Shown piece by piece: positions 1 through 8,969 of a stretch of DNA of 64,000 bases. Source of the stretch: Mesorhizobium sp. YC-39 (lineage in GTDB: Bacteria; Pseudomonadota; Alphaproteobacteria; Rhizobiales; Rhizobiaceae). The DNA is taken from assembly GCF_025753795.1 (NCBI RefSeq), contig NZ_JAOWPS010000005.1, forward strand, positions 310,001 through 374,000. The letters are read 5' to 3'. The notes under the pieces are model-generated. The model was not told the origin of the DNA and did not search any database. It worked only from the letters and a program-made list of their open reading frames with translations. Numbering within the stretch: the first letter of the stretch is position 1; each line of letters begins with the position of its first letter. Both the position numbers and the translations under genes were made by a program.

Positions 1-399
1 CTCGCGCCTGGCGTCCTTGCCGACGGTGATGCGCTTGGTGGCGCCGGCCCGCCCATAGGAGGCGTGGACCAGATAGCTGCCGGGCTCGAGCTGGAACACG
101 GCGGTGCCGCCATGGGCGGAAGCGACCATCGGCAGCTTGCCGTCGCTTGCTGTTTCAGGCTTGAAGACGCGCCAGACGATGCCGCGCGTGATGTCGGCGC
201 CCTTGTCGGTCAGTTGCGCCGACAGCGTGATCGCGCCGCTGCTGCCCAAAGCCAGCGGTGTCTCGCTTTTCGGCGTCGCGTAGCTGGAAATCCCGGGAAG
301 CTTCAGATTGCCGATGCCGTCCGCGTCCTGCGCGATGGCGGATGAAGCCGGCACCGCCAGCAGCGCGGCGCCGAGCCAGATCAGGAAAAGACGCAGCAT
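1..399 (-). CDS. secreted conserved hypothetical protein, C-terminus cut by window edge
   Basis: Reading on the minus strand from an ATG at 399, about 133 codons are visible before the window ends, so the protein is partial. The N-terminus MLRLFLIWLGAALLAVPASS followed by A-I-A-Q is a clear Sec signal peptide, with likely cleavage near residue 24. The mature part is beta-rich (GAITLSAQLTDKGADIT, then VFQLEPGSYLVHASYGRAG), which looks like a small Ig-like or carboxypeptidase-regulatory-like fold. An in-frame ATG at 411 is an alternative start, but the purine-rich GAGGGG directly precedes 399. I do not recognise a specific function. It is divergent from the nitroreductase gene, with about 190 bp between them. 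Confidence 0.72.
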   Translation of the reverse strand, partial: MLRLFLIWLGAALLAVPASSAIAQDADGIGNLKLPGISSYATPKSETPLALGSSGAITLSAQLTDKGADITRGIVWRVFKPETASDGKLPMVASAHGGTAVFQLEPGSYLVHASYGRAGATKRITVGKDARRE

Positions 400-586
400 C
401 CCCTCAAACATGCCTTGCGTTGAAGCCCAAGGCGGTGGCAATTTCAAGGCTTAAGAGTCCGGATCGCTTCCGCTTACGCGTGTTTCGGTTTGGAGGGCTC
501 TTCCGCCCGGCGCGTCCGCGCCACTGCCCGAGCCGCCCGATGCCGCGATGGCGTGCTTCAGCTCAAATTCCAGGAGACTTGCGTCC

Positions 587-1171
587 ATGGCGTCGCCGAT
601 CATCGACTTTCTGCTGACCCGAAATTCCGCGCCGATCCCGGAGCTGAAGGAGCCGGCGCCCAGCGACGCCGACATCGCGACAATGATTGCCGCTGCCTCA
701 CGGGTGCCGGACCATGGCCGGCTGGAACCCTGGCGCTTCATCCTCTACCGGGGCGAGTCCCGCATCGAGATCGGCAAGAAACTGGCAGCCCTTGCCGAAC
801 AGCGCGAAGGGCCGCTGCCCGAAGGCCGCCGCAACCAGGAACTGGCGCGCTTTTCGCGCGCGCCGCTGGTGGTTGGCGTGGTGTCGAGCCCGAAGGAGAA
901 CCCGAAGATCCCGCAATGGGAAATGTTCCTGTCCGGCGGCATGGCGGCGATGAACCTGATGATATCGGCTAATGCGCTGGGCTATGGTACCAATATGATC
1001 AGCAACTGGTATTCAGACGTGCCCGAGGGCAGGGCGATTCTGGGGCTGGCGCCGCATGAGCGCGTTGTCGGCTTTGTCCACATCGGCTCTTATCAAGGGC
1101 TAGCGCCAGAGCGGCCGCGCCCCGATGCGGCAAAACTCTATGCTGACTATCAGGGGCCCTGGGCGGGGTAG
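587..1171 (+). CDS. nitroreductase family protein (YdjA-like)
   Basis: A 194-residue protein of the FMN-dependent nitroreductase fold. The segment R39-V-P-D-H-G-R-L-E-P-W-R-F51 is the family's FMN phosphate/ribityl-binding signature. GYGTNMISNW near residue 133 and GFVHIGSY near the C-terminus are the other usual blocks. The size matches the compact YdjA-like subgroup. These are NAD(P)H:acceptor oxidoreductases with poorly known natural substrates. The ATG at 587 is chosen because AGGAG lies at 572-576. An upstream in-frame ATG at 548 has no comparable site. The gene is followed at once by a 136-bp palindromic repeat and then by a flavin reductase-like gene in the same direction. Confidence 0.9.
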   Translation: MASPIIDFLLTRNSAPIPELKEPAPSDADIATMIAAASRVPDHGRLEPWRFILYRGESRIEIGKKLAALAEQREGPLPEGRRNQELARFSRAPLVVGVVSSPKENPKIPQWEMFLSGGMAAMNLMISANALGYGTNMISNWYSDVPEGRAILGLAPHERVVGFVHIGSYQGLAPERPRPDAAKLYADYQGPWAG

Positions 1172-1172
1172 A

Positions 1173-1308
1173 TGTGTGATATTCAGGTGATGCCAGCCTG
1201 CAAACGATGGTCTCCCGCGCTTCCGGTGCTCACGTACTTCAAGTACGCTCCGCTCCGGTTCTCGGAAATCATCGTTTTCGACTCGGCCTGACCTGAATCT
1301 CAACACAC
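1173..1308. repeat. 136-bp imperfect palindromic intergenic repeat, copy 1
   Basis: Begins 2 nt after the nitroreductase stop. Its two ~62-nt halves are imperfect reverse complements meeting at CGTACTT-C-AAGTACG (centre near 1237). The outer arms ATTCAGGT and ACCTGAAT lie at 1181-1188 and 1290-1297. A transcript would fold into one long hairpin. A second copy with the same length and internal order lies at 15992-16127, also 2 nt after a plus-strand stop codon. I find no coding sense in it. It behaves like a dispersed non-coding palindromic element of the REP/MITE type. Confidence 0.88.
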
Positions 1309-1321
1309 CTAGAGAGAGAAA

Positions 1322-1930
1322 ATGTTCTACGAGCCGTCGAAAGGGCATGGGCTGCCGCACGACCCCTCCAAGGCGATCGTGGCGCCGCGCCCGATCGGCT
1401 GGATCTCGACAGTGGACAGGGACGGCAGGATCAATCTTGCGCCCTATTCCTTCTTCAATGCCTTTTCGACCCGGCCCTTCATCGTCTGGTTCTCGTCCGA
1501 AGGCGAGAAGGACAGCGCCACCTTTGCCGAGGAAACCGGCGAGTTCGTCGCCAATCTGGTCAGCCGCGAGCTGGCGGAGAAAATGAATCGAACGGCGGTG
1601 GACGCGCCGCGCGGCATAAGCGAGTTCGGCTATGCCGAGCTGGCGATGGCGCCGTCGCGTCTTGTTGCGCCGCCCCGTGTGGCGGCAGCACCCGCCGCGC
1701 TCGAATGCCGGGTGACGGAGATATTTCGCCCGAAAGCGCTGGACGGAACATCGACGAGCGCGGTCGTGGTGGCCGGCGAAGTCGTCGGTGTCCATATCGA
1801 CGACGCGTTCCTGAACGACGGCAGGTTCGATATCGTCAGGGCGGGCAATGTCGGCCGTCTCGGCTACATGGACTATGCCAGTGTCGACGAGATATTCTCG
1901 ATGCGCCGGCCCCGTTGGGAAAAAGAATAG
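1322..1930 (+). CDS. flavin reductase family protein (DIM6/NTAB-like)
   Basis: A 202-residue protein of the flavin reductase-like split-barrel family. The conserved segments APRPIGWIST (residues 21-30) and LAPYSFFNAFSTRP (about 40-53) form the FMN-binding part in this family. The C-terminal half contains the expected barrel strands (AALECRVTEIF, SAVVVAGEVVGVHID). Members bind FMN and reduce flavins or serve as partners of oxygenases; the substrate here cannot be told. A purine-rich AGAGAGAGAAA directly precedes the ATG. It lies downstream of the nitroreductase gene, with the palindromic repeat filling the spacer, so co-transcription would run through that hairpin. Confidence 0.88.
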   Translation: MFYEPSKGHGLPHDPSKAIVAPRPIGWISTVDRDGRINLAPYSFFNAFSTRPFIVWFSSEGEKDSATFAEETGEFVANLVSRELAEKMNRTAVDAPRGISEFGYAELAMAPSRLVAPPRVAAAPAALECRVTEIFRPKALDGTSTSAVVVAGEVVGVHIDDAFLNDGRFDIVRAGNVGRLGYMDYASVDEIFSMRRPRWEKE

Positions 1931-1942
1931 GGCTGGGGAAGA

Positions 1943-2824
1943 TCAGGCCAGAACTCCAGCCGCCCTGGCCCGCGCCAGAAGCCGTTCGGCGAGTCTGAGA
2001 TGCGGCCGGTCGTACATCTTGCCACCGATGCCGACGACACCGGGATTTCCCGCCGCCTCGAATGCGGCAACCAGGGCAGCGGAATGCTGAACCGCCTCAG
2101 TCGACGGTGTGAACGCGGCGTTGATGACCGGCACCTGCGCCGGATGGATCGCCATCTTGCCGGTGAAACCGTCGCGCTCGGCTTCGGCGCATTCGACCTC
2201 GAAGGCGGCCATGTCGCGAAAATCGGGGAAGACCGTGTCGATCGCGGCGACCTCAGCAGCACCCGCGGCCAGAATGGTCATGGTTCGGGCAAAGCGAAAG
2301 ACATCGGTGTAGCGGCCATTCCCGTCGCGCGCCGTGCGGGCACCGATCGCCGCCGACAGATCCTCCGCGCCCCAGGTGACGCCGACAAGCCGCGCGCTGA
2401 CCTCGGCGTAGGTCGCGGCCGCCAGCACGCCCGCCGCCGTTTCTGTGATGATCGGCAGAATTCTTATCGCACCGTCCGGCAGGCCGTTTTCAGCCTCATG
2501 TACCCTGAGTTTGGCCGAAAGCTGTTGCACGTCCTGGCCGCTATTCGACTTCGGCAGCATGATGCCGTCGGGTTTAGCCTGAACAAGTTTTGCAAGATCA
2601 TCGTCGGTCAGTCCGCTCGACAGATCGTTGACCCGGACATAGATCGCGGCTGCGGTCCGATGCCGATGGGCGGCAATGAAGTGCGCCGTGAGGTCGCGCG
2701 CTGCAGGCTTGTTCCCGGGCGCCACGGAATCCTCGAGGTCGACGATGACCACATCGGCGCCGGCGCCAAACCCCTTCTCCAGCTTCTTTTCCGAGTCGCC
2801 GGGAACAAAGAGCAGCGAACGCAT
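1943..2824 (-). CDS. CoA ester lyase, HpcH/HpaI-CitE family
   Basis: A 293-residue (beta/alpha)8-barrel lyase of the CitE/malyl-CoA lyase-like family. Seen: MRSLLFVPGDSEKKLEK at the start, the acidic metal/CoA site V-D29-L-E31-D32-S, LPKSNS, ITETAAGVL with the catalytic-region Glu, WGAEDLSAAIG, and GFTGKMAIHPAQV. This set is typical of enzymes cleaving or forming 3-hydroxy-dicarboxyl-CoA thioesters such as malyl-CoA, beta-methylmalyl-CoA or citramalyl-CoA. The stop is 12 nt from the convergent flavin reductase stop. The upstream MaoC gene ends 3 nt before this start, so the two probably form one operon acting on the same acyl-CoA series. The exact substrate is inference. Confidence 0.9.
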   Translation of the reverse strand: MRSLLFVPGDSEKKLEKGFGAGADVVIVDLEDSVAPGNKPAARDLTAHFIAAHRHRTAAAIYVRVNDLSSGLTDDDLAKLVQAKPDGIMLPKSNSGQDVQQLSAKLRVHEAENGLPDGAIRILPIITETAAGVLAAATYAEVSARLVGVTWGAEDLSAAIGARTARDGNGRYTDVFRFARTMTILAAGAAEVAAIDTVFPDFRDMAAFEVECAEAERDGFTGKMAIHPAQVPVINAAFTPSTEAVQHSAALVAAFEAAGNPGVVGIGGKMYDRPHLRLAERLLARARAAGVLA

Positions 2825-2827
2825 CCG

Positions 2828-3280
2828 TCAGGCCGCCTTCTTCATCATCATCGCTTGCCTCGTGCATTTGGCGACGAGTACGTCATTCTGGTTGTAGGCG
2901 CGGTGTTCGAACTCGACGATGCCGCGGTCCGGCTTCGATTTCGATTCCCGCATCGAGATCACAGTAGTCTCAACGCGAATGGTGTCGCCATGGAAGACCG
3001 GATGTGGAAACACCGTCTCCTTCATGCCGAGATTGGCAATGGTGGTGCCGACGGTGATGTCGTTCACCGAAATGCCGATCATCAGGCCCAGCGTGAACAG
3101 CGAATTGACCAGCGGCTTGCCCCATTCGCTCCTGGCGGCGAAGTCGAAATCGATGTGCAGCGGCTGCGGGTTCAGCGTCATCACCGAAAACAGCATGTTG
3201 TCGCTTTCGGTGACGGTCTTGCGCAGCGTATGCCGGAATAGCTGGCCGACGACGAACTCTTCCAGATAAAGCCCGGCCAT
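2828..3280 (-). CDS. MaoC family (R)-hydratase/dehydratase
   Basis: A 150-residue single hot-dog-fold protein. The block T-L-N-P-Q-P-L-H-I-D-F-D resembles the catalytic region of MaoC-type and mesaconyl-CoA hydratases. The later GMKETVFPHPVFHGDTIRVE block is also usual in this family. The start at 3280 follows a good GGGAGAG site. Reading on upstream would add 30 residues with no family similarity. It lies immediately upstream of the CitE-like lyase. A hydratase plus a CoA-ester lyase suggests reversible hydration and cleavage of an unsaturated dicarboxylic acyl-CoA, as in methylaspartate- or mesaconate-linked pathways. That pairing is inference from context. Confidence 0.88.
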   Translation of the reverse strand: MAGLYLEEFVVGQLFRHTLRKTVTESDNMLFSVMTLNPQPLHIDFDFAARSEWGKPLVNSLFTLGLMIGISVNDITVGTTIANLGMKETVFPHPVFHGDTIRVETTVISMRESKSKPDRGIVEFEHRAYNQNDVLVAKCTRQAMMMKKAA

Positions 3281-3430
3281 GGTCGCTCTCCCTTTTCCCT
3301 GAGCTTGATAGGCGCTGCCTACCAGTCCATCAAGCCGGTTAATGAACATGGTGAACCGTTCGTAAACCATTTCTGCCTAGGGTCTTGTCAGGGGCTAGAA
3401 CGGACTTGGGCCGGGGGCGTAGCGGACGGC

Positions 3431-4552
3431 ATGATTGTTTCGCATTTCCTGAGATGGATTGACACGGCAAGGGTTTCCGAGCGTGCCGCGGCGGCCAGCG
3501 CGCTGGCCCGCGCCTATATCAATTCCGACCTGCCTTTCGAGGATCGCTGCGCCGCCGAGGCCGCGCTGACGCTGTTGCTCGACGACGCCTCGTCGAAGGT
3601 GCGATTGGCGATTGCCGAGGCGCTGTCAATGAGCCATCACGCGCCGTTGCAGATCATCAGCGCGCTGGCGTCCGACCAGCCGGAAGTGGCCAGCCTGGTG
3701 CTGGCGCGTTCGCCGCTGCTCACCGATGCCGACCTGATCGACCGGGTCGCGAGCGGCCAGAAGGCGACGCAGAAATTGATCGCCGACCGGCCTGTCGTCT
3801 CGATGGCGGTGGCGGCGGCGATCGCCGAGATCGGCGAAGCGGAAGCCTGCGCCACGCTGCTCGCCAACAGCGGCGCAGATATTGCTTCGCTCAGCTTTCG
3901 CCGTATGGCCGAACGACATGGTCATCTGCCTCTGATGCGCGAAGCGCTGATATCAGACGCGCGGCTGCCGGCCGACTGCCGGCACATGCTGCTGATAAAA
4001 CTTGGCGAGACCCTCAAGGGATCGCCGCTGGTGCTGGCGCTGATGGGCCCGGCAAGAGCCGAACGCGTCATGCGCGACGCCTGCGTCAAGGCTTCGGTGA
4101 CGCTGATCGAAGGCACGCGCCAGGAAGAACATGCCGCCCTGATCGAGCATCTGCGCCTGCGTGGCGACCTGACGGCAAGCTTCCTCATTCGCACCATCGC
4201 GCATGGTAAGGTCGACTTCTTCGGCTCGGCGCTGGTCGCGCTCAGCCAGCAGTCCGAACAACGGGTGAGGGCGCTGCTGGCCGGAGGGCACGATGTGGCG
4301 CTGCAGGCGTTGTTCCGCAGCGCCGGCCTTGCCACTGCAATCCACGCAATCATCCTGCGCGCGCTGAAGATCTGGCGCGAGGTTGCCAATGGCAAGCGCA
4401 TCGCCGGCGTTCAGGAAGTCAGCTGGCTGATGCTGAAGGAGCTCGGCGGGCAGTCCGCTCAAGGCGATCTTGCCGGGTTGGTGAAGTCAATCCATCTTGA
4501 CGCGCTGCGCGAAAACGCGCGCGGCCACGCGCTGGCGATCGCGGCGGCCTAG
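3431..4552 (+). CDS. DUF2336 domain-containing protein
   Basis: A 373-residue, mostly alpha-helical, Ala/Leu-rich protein. It matches my recollection of the alphaproteobacterial DUF2336 family, whose function is unknown. The sequence shows successive helical pairs (SERAAAASALARAYI, RCAAEAALTLLLDD, KVRLAIAEALSMS, DQPEVASLVLARSPLL) like HEAT-type repeats. There is no signal peptide or membrane segment. The ATG at 3431 (MIVSHFLRWID) is preferred over an in-frame upstream codon at 3305, because the homology-like helical region begins there. It is divergent from the MaoC gene. Its stop overlaps the stop of the convergent FUSC gene by 4 nt. Confidence 0.82.
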   Translation: MIVSHFLRWIDTARVSERAAAASALARAYINSDLPFEDRCAAEAALTLLLDDASSKVRLAIAEALSMSHHAPLQIISALASDQPEVASLVLARSPLLTDADLIDRVASGQKATQKLIADRPVVSMAVAAAIAEIGEAEACATLLANSGADIASLSFRRMAERHGHLPLMREALISDARLPADCRHMLLIKLGETLKGSPLVLALMGPARAERVMRDACVKASVTLIEGTRQEEHAALIEHLRLRGDLTASFLIRTIAHGKVDFFGSALVALSQQSEQRVRALLAGGHDVALQALFRSAGLATAIHAIILRALKIWREVANGKRIAGVQEVSWLMLKELGGQSAQGDLAGLVKSIHLDALRENARGHALAIAAA

Positions 4553-6609
4553 ACCTTATCCTTCGCGAAGAAATCCGGAAAGTCCTCTAGCGTCGCAGCG
4601 ATGATGCGCAGAGAGGCCGCAACCTGCAACATCTCGGCCGCGTCGCTGCGTTCGGCGATGCCAGCCGCATATTGCCTGGCGACGGCGATCGTTGCCGTCT
4701 GCCGCTCGCCCGGCCGGTGAAAAAGCAACTCGCGCGCCAGCCCGCGCAGGAAATTGGTGATCGAAAGAACCGTTTCCGATGGGACCATGGAATTCTGCTG
4801 CGCCGCGCGCAACCGCAGAATCTCCAGCCCGACGGTCACAGTGGCGATGCCGCTGCCCAGGGCTGCGTCGCCTTTCTTGCCGACGCGCTGCAACAGCGGC
4901 ATCAGCTGGTTGATCCGGTCGTAGGCAAGGCTTTCGAAAGCGGATCGCCGCGGCACGCGCTCGTGCAGGCAAAGCCGGGCCAGATCCTCCCGCATGGCCT
5001 GCAGGATGCGGTTGACGGTAACCCATGGGTCGGCGGGCAAGACGACCATAAAGACGCCGATGGCGAGAAGAATACCGACCAGGATCGACGCCGAGCCGGC
5101 GAAGAATGGCAGGGGGTCGTAGGTCATCGCCTGATGCGGGCTGAGGAAAGCGAGAAAATTGATGGCGAAAGCCGTGGCGACACCGACATAACGCGGATTG
5201 GCCATGCCAAGTGCTGCCGGCACAAGGATCGGCATGACGAAGAGCGCGAACCAGCCGAAGCCGGGCAAAGCAGGCAGTGCTATCTGGCCGACGAGAAACG
5301 CGAAAGGCAGAGCCAGCAATGTTCCTATGAAGAAGCCCCAGGCCGACTGGACGGGATCGGGGCGGGCAGCAAACAGGCTGGAGACGACGGCGACGAGAAT
5401 GACTGTGCCTGCCGCTTCCGACCATTTCGTCGTGAGCCAGAAGGCCGCCACCAGTAGCGTGGCAAGGGCGGCGCGCACGGCGTTGCGCCAGGCGGCATGG
5501 TAGTCGCGGTGCACGACCAGCGCCGGCTGGCGCCGCTCGCGGGAAGGCCGGGAAACGGGCGAGCGCAACGCATCCAGGCCGAGCAGCACCTGCTTCAGCG
5601 CCTCCGCAAAATCGGCGGCGATGGTGAGGCGAGTGACTGAGCCAACCTTGTCGCCTCCGGGGGCGGCTGCCGGCACCTGCCGTGCCTGGCTGGCAATCGC
5701 ATCGAGCCGCGCCACCCAGGAAGATGTATCGTCAAGCGCGCCCGGTTTGATAGCCAGTTCGCCAACAAGCGCCTGCAGTTCGCTGCGCACAGGAACAAGT
5801 GCGGCGTTCTTCGGCGCGGCATGGGAGTGCAGCGCGCGCGCCGCCGACAGCGCCCAGAGCAACTGGCCGATCGTGCGCCTGACCGGGTGAGCACGGGTGG
5901 CGAAGCTTGGCGCTTCGAGCCTTGCATAGGTGCGCATTTCAGCGAGCGTCTGGCCATCAGTGATCAGTTTGCGCTGGAGCGCCGCAAGCGTTGCCGCATC
6001 GCCGCCGGAAAAAGCGCCTCCGGCATAGGTGGCAAGGTCGAGAATGCTGCGCTTCAACCTGGAGATGATAGCGTCGGCCGCCAGTTTCGGCAGGATCAGC
6101 CGGCTGGTCAGACCGGCGCAGACGATGCCGAGCACGATCTCGGCACAGCGCGCCACAGCGAGATCGACGACGAGGTGCGGCTGTCCGAACGCGGGCAGGC
6201 CGATGATCATCGCCGTATAGCCGGCGAGTGCCGCGCCATAGGCTTCCGGGTTGCGCAGCAGCGACGAGACGAGCGTGCAGAGTCCGATCCAGATCGCCAG
6301 GATGGTGACCAGCAGCCAGGGACTGGTGCCAAAAAGGGATGTGATGCCGATCGCCGCCAAACCACCGGCCAGTGTGCCGAGCAGCCGGTAAAAGCCCTTG
6401 GCCAACACCATGCCGGCGACCGGCTGGGCAACGATGAACACCGTCATCATCGCCCATTGCGGGTGGTCGAGCTTGAGGGCATAGGCGGCGAGAAGCGCAA
6501 TCAGCCCAGCGGAAACCGTGCGCAGCGCGAAAATCCAGTCCGATCGGGTCGGTCGCGTGAGGCTGGCAAACTTTGCGGCAAGATCGCTGTGCAGACGGTC
6601 CCAGATCAC
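4549..6609 (-). CDS. FUSC family inner-membrane protein (AaeB-like efflux)
   Basis: A 686-residue membrane protein with two blocks of hydrophobic helices (roughly residues 25-175 and 380-520), each followed by a soluble region. This is the duplicated layout of the FUSC/AaeB family, whose E. coli relative exports aromatic carboxylic acids. Typical stretches include HPQWAMMTVFIVAQPVAGMV and a mirrored segment in the second half. It stands alone: no HlyD-type periplasmic adaptor gene (AaeA-like) lies next to it, so its partner and substrate remain open. It lies downstream of parE on the same strand with a 35-nt gap and converges on the DUF2336 gene with a 4-nt overlap. Confidence 0.85.
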   Translation of the reverse strand: MIWDRLHSDLAAKFASLTRPTRSDWIFALRTVSAGLIALLAAYALKLDHPQWAMMTVFIVAQPVAGMVLAKGFYRLLGTLAGGLAAIGITSLFGTSPWLLVTILAIWIGLCTLVSSLLRNPEAYGAALAGYTAMIIGLPAFGQPHLVVDLAVARCAEIVLGIVCAGLTSRLILPKLAADAIISRLKRSILDLATYAGGAFSGGDAATLAALQRKLITDGQTLAEMRTYARLEAPSFATRAHPVRRTIGQLLWALSAARALHSHAAPKNAALVPVRSELQALVGELAIKPGALDDTSSWVARLDAIASQARQVPAAAPGGDKVGSVTRLTIAADFAEALKQVLLGLDALRSPVSRPSRERRQPALVVHRDYHAAWRNAVRAALATLLVAAFWLTTKWSEAAGTVILVAVVSSLFAARPDPVQSAWGFFIGTLLALPFAFLVGQIALPALPGFGWFALFVMPILVPAALGMANPRYVGVATAFAINFLAFLSPHQAMTYDPLPFFAGSASILVGILLAIGVFMVVLPADPWVTVNRILQAMREDLARLCLHERVPRRSAFESLAYDRINQLMPLLQRVGKKGDAALGSGIATVTVGLEILRLRAAQQNSMVPSETVLSITNFLRGLARELLFHRPGERQTATIAVARQYAAGIAERSDAAEMLQVAASLRIIAATLEDFPDFFAKDKV

Positions 6610-6644
6610 ACGCTCATCTCCGCATTCGATGGGAGTGGGCTAGT

Positions 6645-8696
6645 TCAGATATCCAGCACTTCCGTCTCGGCGAATTCCGCACGTTCCTGGATGAAGCGGA
6701 AGCGAGCTTCCGGCTTGGTGCCCATCAGCGCGTCGACCGCGTCCTTGGTTGCGGCCTCGGCGTCGATCACGTCGACCCTGAGCAGCGTGCGCTTCCTCTG
6801 ATCCATGGTCGTTTCCTTGAGCTGGGCAGCCATCATTTCGCCCAACCCCTTGAAGCGGCCGATTTCGACCTTGCCGCGCCCGGTGAATTCGGTGCGCAGA
6901 AGTTCGTCCTTGTGCGCGTCGTCGCGAGCATAGGCGACCTTGCCGCCTTGCCGGATCGAGTAGAGTGGCGGCACCGCCAGATAGAGATGGCCGCCGCGGA
7001 CCAGGCCCGGCATCTCCTGGTAGAAGAAGGTAATCAGCAGTGAGGCGATGTGGGCGCCGTCGACATCGGCATCGGTCATGATGATGACGCGGTCGTAGCG
7101 CAAATCCTCATCGCGGTATTTTGAGCGCGTGCCGCAGCCCAATGCCTGGATCAGGTCCGATATCTGCTGGTTGGCGGCAAGCTTGTCGTTGCCGGCGCTG
7201 GCGACATTGAGGATCTTGCCCCGTAGCGGCAGCACAGCCTGGCTGGCCCGGTCGCGCGCCTGTTTCGCCGAGCCGCCGGCCGAATCGCCCTCGACAATGA
7301 AGAGCTCGGCGCCGGCAGCGGCATTCTGCGTGCAGTCGGCGAGCTTGCCGGGCAGCCGCAATTTGCGCACCGCGCTTTTGCGCGACACTTCCTTTTCCTG
7401 GCGCCGGCGCACCCGCTCGTCGGCGCGCGCGATCACCCATTCGAGCAGTTTCGAAGCCTCTTGCGGATTGTCGGCCAGCCAATGGTCGAAGGGGTCGCGG
7501 ATGGCGGTCTCGACAATGCGAATTGCCTCGATCGTCGCCAGCCTGTCTTTGGTCTGGCCGACGAATTCCGGCTCGCGGATGAACACCGACAGCATGCCGG
7601 CCGCCGAGATCATGACGTCCTCCGACGTGACGATCGAGGCGCGCTTATTGCCGACAAGATCGGCGTAGGAACGCAAGCCGCGCGTCAGGACATTGCGGAA
7701 GCCGGCCTCGTGCGTACCACCTTCGGCGGTCGGGATGGTGTTGCAGTAGGAGTTGAGGAAGCCGTCGCCACCGAACCAGGTCACCGCCCATTCGAGCGAG
7801 CCGTGGCCACCTTGCCTGTCGCTCTTGCCGGCGAAGACTTCGCGGGTGACCTGGAACTCGTCGCCGAGCGAGGCCTTCAGATAGTCCTTGAGGCCGCCTG
7901 GGAAATGGAACTCTGCCTTGGCCGGCGTCTGATCCTTTTCCTTGATCAGCGACGGATCGCAGGTCCAGCGGATTTCGACGCCGCCGAACAGATAGGCCTT
8001 CGAGCGCGTCATGCGATAGAGCCGCGCCGGCTCAAACGCTGCGCCCTTGCCGAAGATCTGCTCGTCGGGGTGGAAGCGGATTTTCGTGCCGCGGCGGTTA
8101 TGTACTTCGCCGAGCTGCTCGAGGCCGGTGACGGGGAGGCCACGCGAGAATTTCTGCCGATAAAGCTGCCGTCCCCGCGCGACTTCGACCTCGAGATGAT
8201 CCGAGAGCGCATTGACCACGGAAACGCCGACGCCGTGCAGGCCGCCCGAGGTCTCATAGACCTTCGAGTCGAACTTACCGCCCGAATGCAACGTCGTCAT
8301 GATGACTTCGAGTGCCGGCTTCTTGAATTTCGGATGTGGATCGACCGGGATGCCGCGGCCATTGTCGGTGACGGAGAGATAGCCGTCGGCGGAGAGCTCG
8401 ACATCGATGAAGGTCGCGTGGCCGGCGACCGCCTCATCCATCGAATTGTCGATGACTTCGGCGAACAGATGGTGCATCGCCTTGTCGTCGGTGCCGCCAA
8501 TATACATGCCGGGCCGCCGCCGCACCGGCTCCAGCCCTTCCAGAACCTCGATGTCGGCGGCGCTATAGCTCTCGCTGCCATCGCGGGATGCCGGGCGCTT
8601 CGCCGCCTGCACCAGCGGGTCAGCAGGGCGCGCGGTAGCGCGAACCGGCTGCGGCTGCTTTTCCAGATTGCCGAAAAGATCGTTGTTGTCGTCCAT
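6645..8696 (-). CDS. parE: DNA topoisomerase IV subunit B
   Basis: A 683-residue type IIA topoisomerase ATPase subunit, which with ParC decatenates and relaxes DNA. Seen: the GHKL ATPase motifs EVIDNSMDEA (residues 80-89), DNGRGIPVD and GGLHGVGVSVVNALS. The Toprim motifs are EGDSAGGSAKQARDRASQAV, PLRGKILNV and DADVDGAHI. The C-terminus RFRFIQERAEFAETEVLDI and the short length point to ParE rather than GyrB, which is usually about 800 residues in this group. The ATG at 8696 (MDDNNDLF) is preceded by AGGA. An in-frame TTG at 8714 is a weaker alternative. The gene is divergent from a diguanylate cyclase. Confidence 0.95.
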   Translation of the reverse strand: MDDNNDLFGNLEKQPQPVRATARPADPLVQAAKRPASRDGSESYSAADIEVLEGLEPVRRRPGMYIGGTDDKAMHHLFAEVIDNSMDEAVAGHATFIDVELSADGYLSVTDNGRGIPVDPHPKFKKPALEVIMTTLHSGGKFDSKVYETSGGLHGVGVSVVNALSDHLEVEVARGRQLYRQKFSRGLPVTGLEQLGEVHNRRGTKIRFHPDEQIFGKGAAFEPARLYRMTRSKAYLFGGVEIRWTCDPSLIKEKDQTPAKAEFHFPGGLKDYLKASLGDEFQVTREVFAGKSDRQGGHGSLEWAVTWFGGDGFLNSYCNTIPTAEGGTHEAGFRNVLTRGLRSYADLVGNKRASIVTSEDVMISAAGMLSVFIREPEFVGQTKDRLATIEAIRIVETAIRDPFDHWLADNPQEASKLLEWVIARADERVRRRQEKEVSRKSAVRKLRLPGKLADCTQNAAAGAELFIVEGDSAGGSAKQARDRASQAVLPLRGKILNVASAGNDKLAANQQISDLIQALGCGTRSKYRDEDLRYDRVIIMTDADVDGAHIASLLITFFYQEMPGLVRGGHLYLAVPPLYSIRQGGKVAYARDDAHKDELLRTEFTGRGKVEIGRFKGLGEMMAAQLKETTMDQRKRTLLRVDVIDAEAATKDAVDALMGTKPEARFRFIQERAEFAETEVLDI

Positions 8697-8838
8697 GCTG
8701 ATCCTGGATTCCAATGCTGCGAATCACCCCGCGATACTGCCACGCTTTTTGCGGGCAGGCGACGGAGGTTCCTGTTACGTTCGAGGATGGCGCCTCATAC
8801 CGCAAAACCATTCGACAGCCAAGCGACGGAAATGCGCC

Positions 8839-8862
8839 AAAGCGTTGGAGCATCGACGCTTT
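8839..8862. repeat. short perfect inverted repeat in the parE/GGDEF spacer
   Basis: AAAGCGT at 8839-8845 and ACGCTTT at 8856-8862 are perfect 7-bp complements separated by 10 nt, in the 273-bp divergent spacer between parE and the diguanylate cyclase gene. There is no adjacent T-tract and no gene ends here, so it is not a terminator. It could be an operator or a decayed intergenic repeat. Confidence 0.35.
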
Positions 8863-8969
8863 GTAAACCTTGTCGGAAGTTGCCCCGGAAGCTTGGCTGA
8901 AAAACGGTATCCGCGGACTGCTGCTGACCTAGAGTGTGGCAAAGACCCCCAAGAGGCTGTTTACTGCGC

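Noticed and set aside
2000-3241. 413-codon plus-strand frame opposite the CitE/MaoC genes
   Set aside because: It is antisense to two well-supported genes, is rich in Arg/Gly/Asp as expected of GC-rich shadow frames, and shows no family motif.
7461-8900. 479-codon plus-strand frame opposite parE
   Set aside because: It lies wholly antisense to conserved ParE motifs. The composition is that of a complementary-frame artefact.
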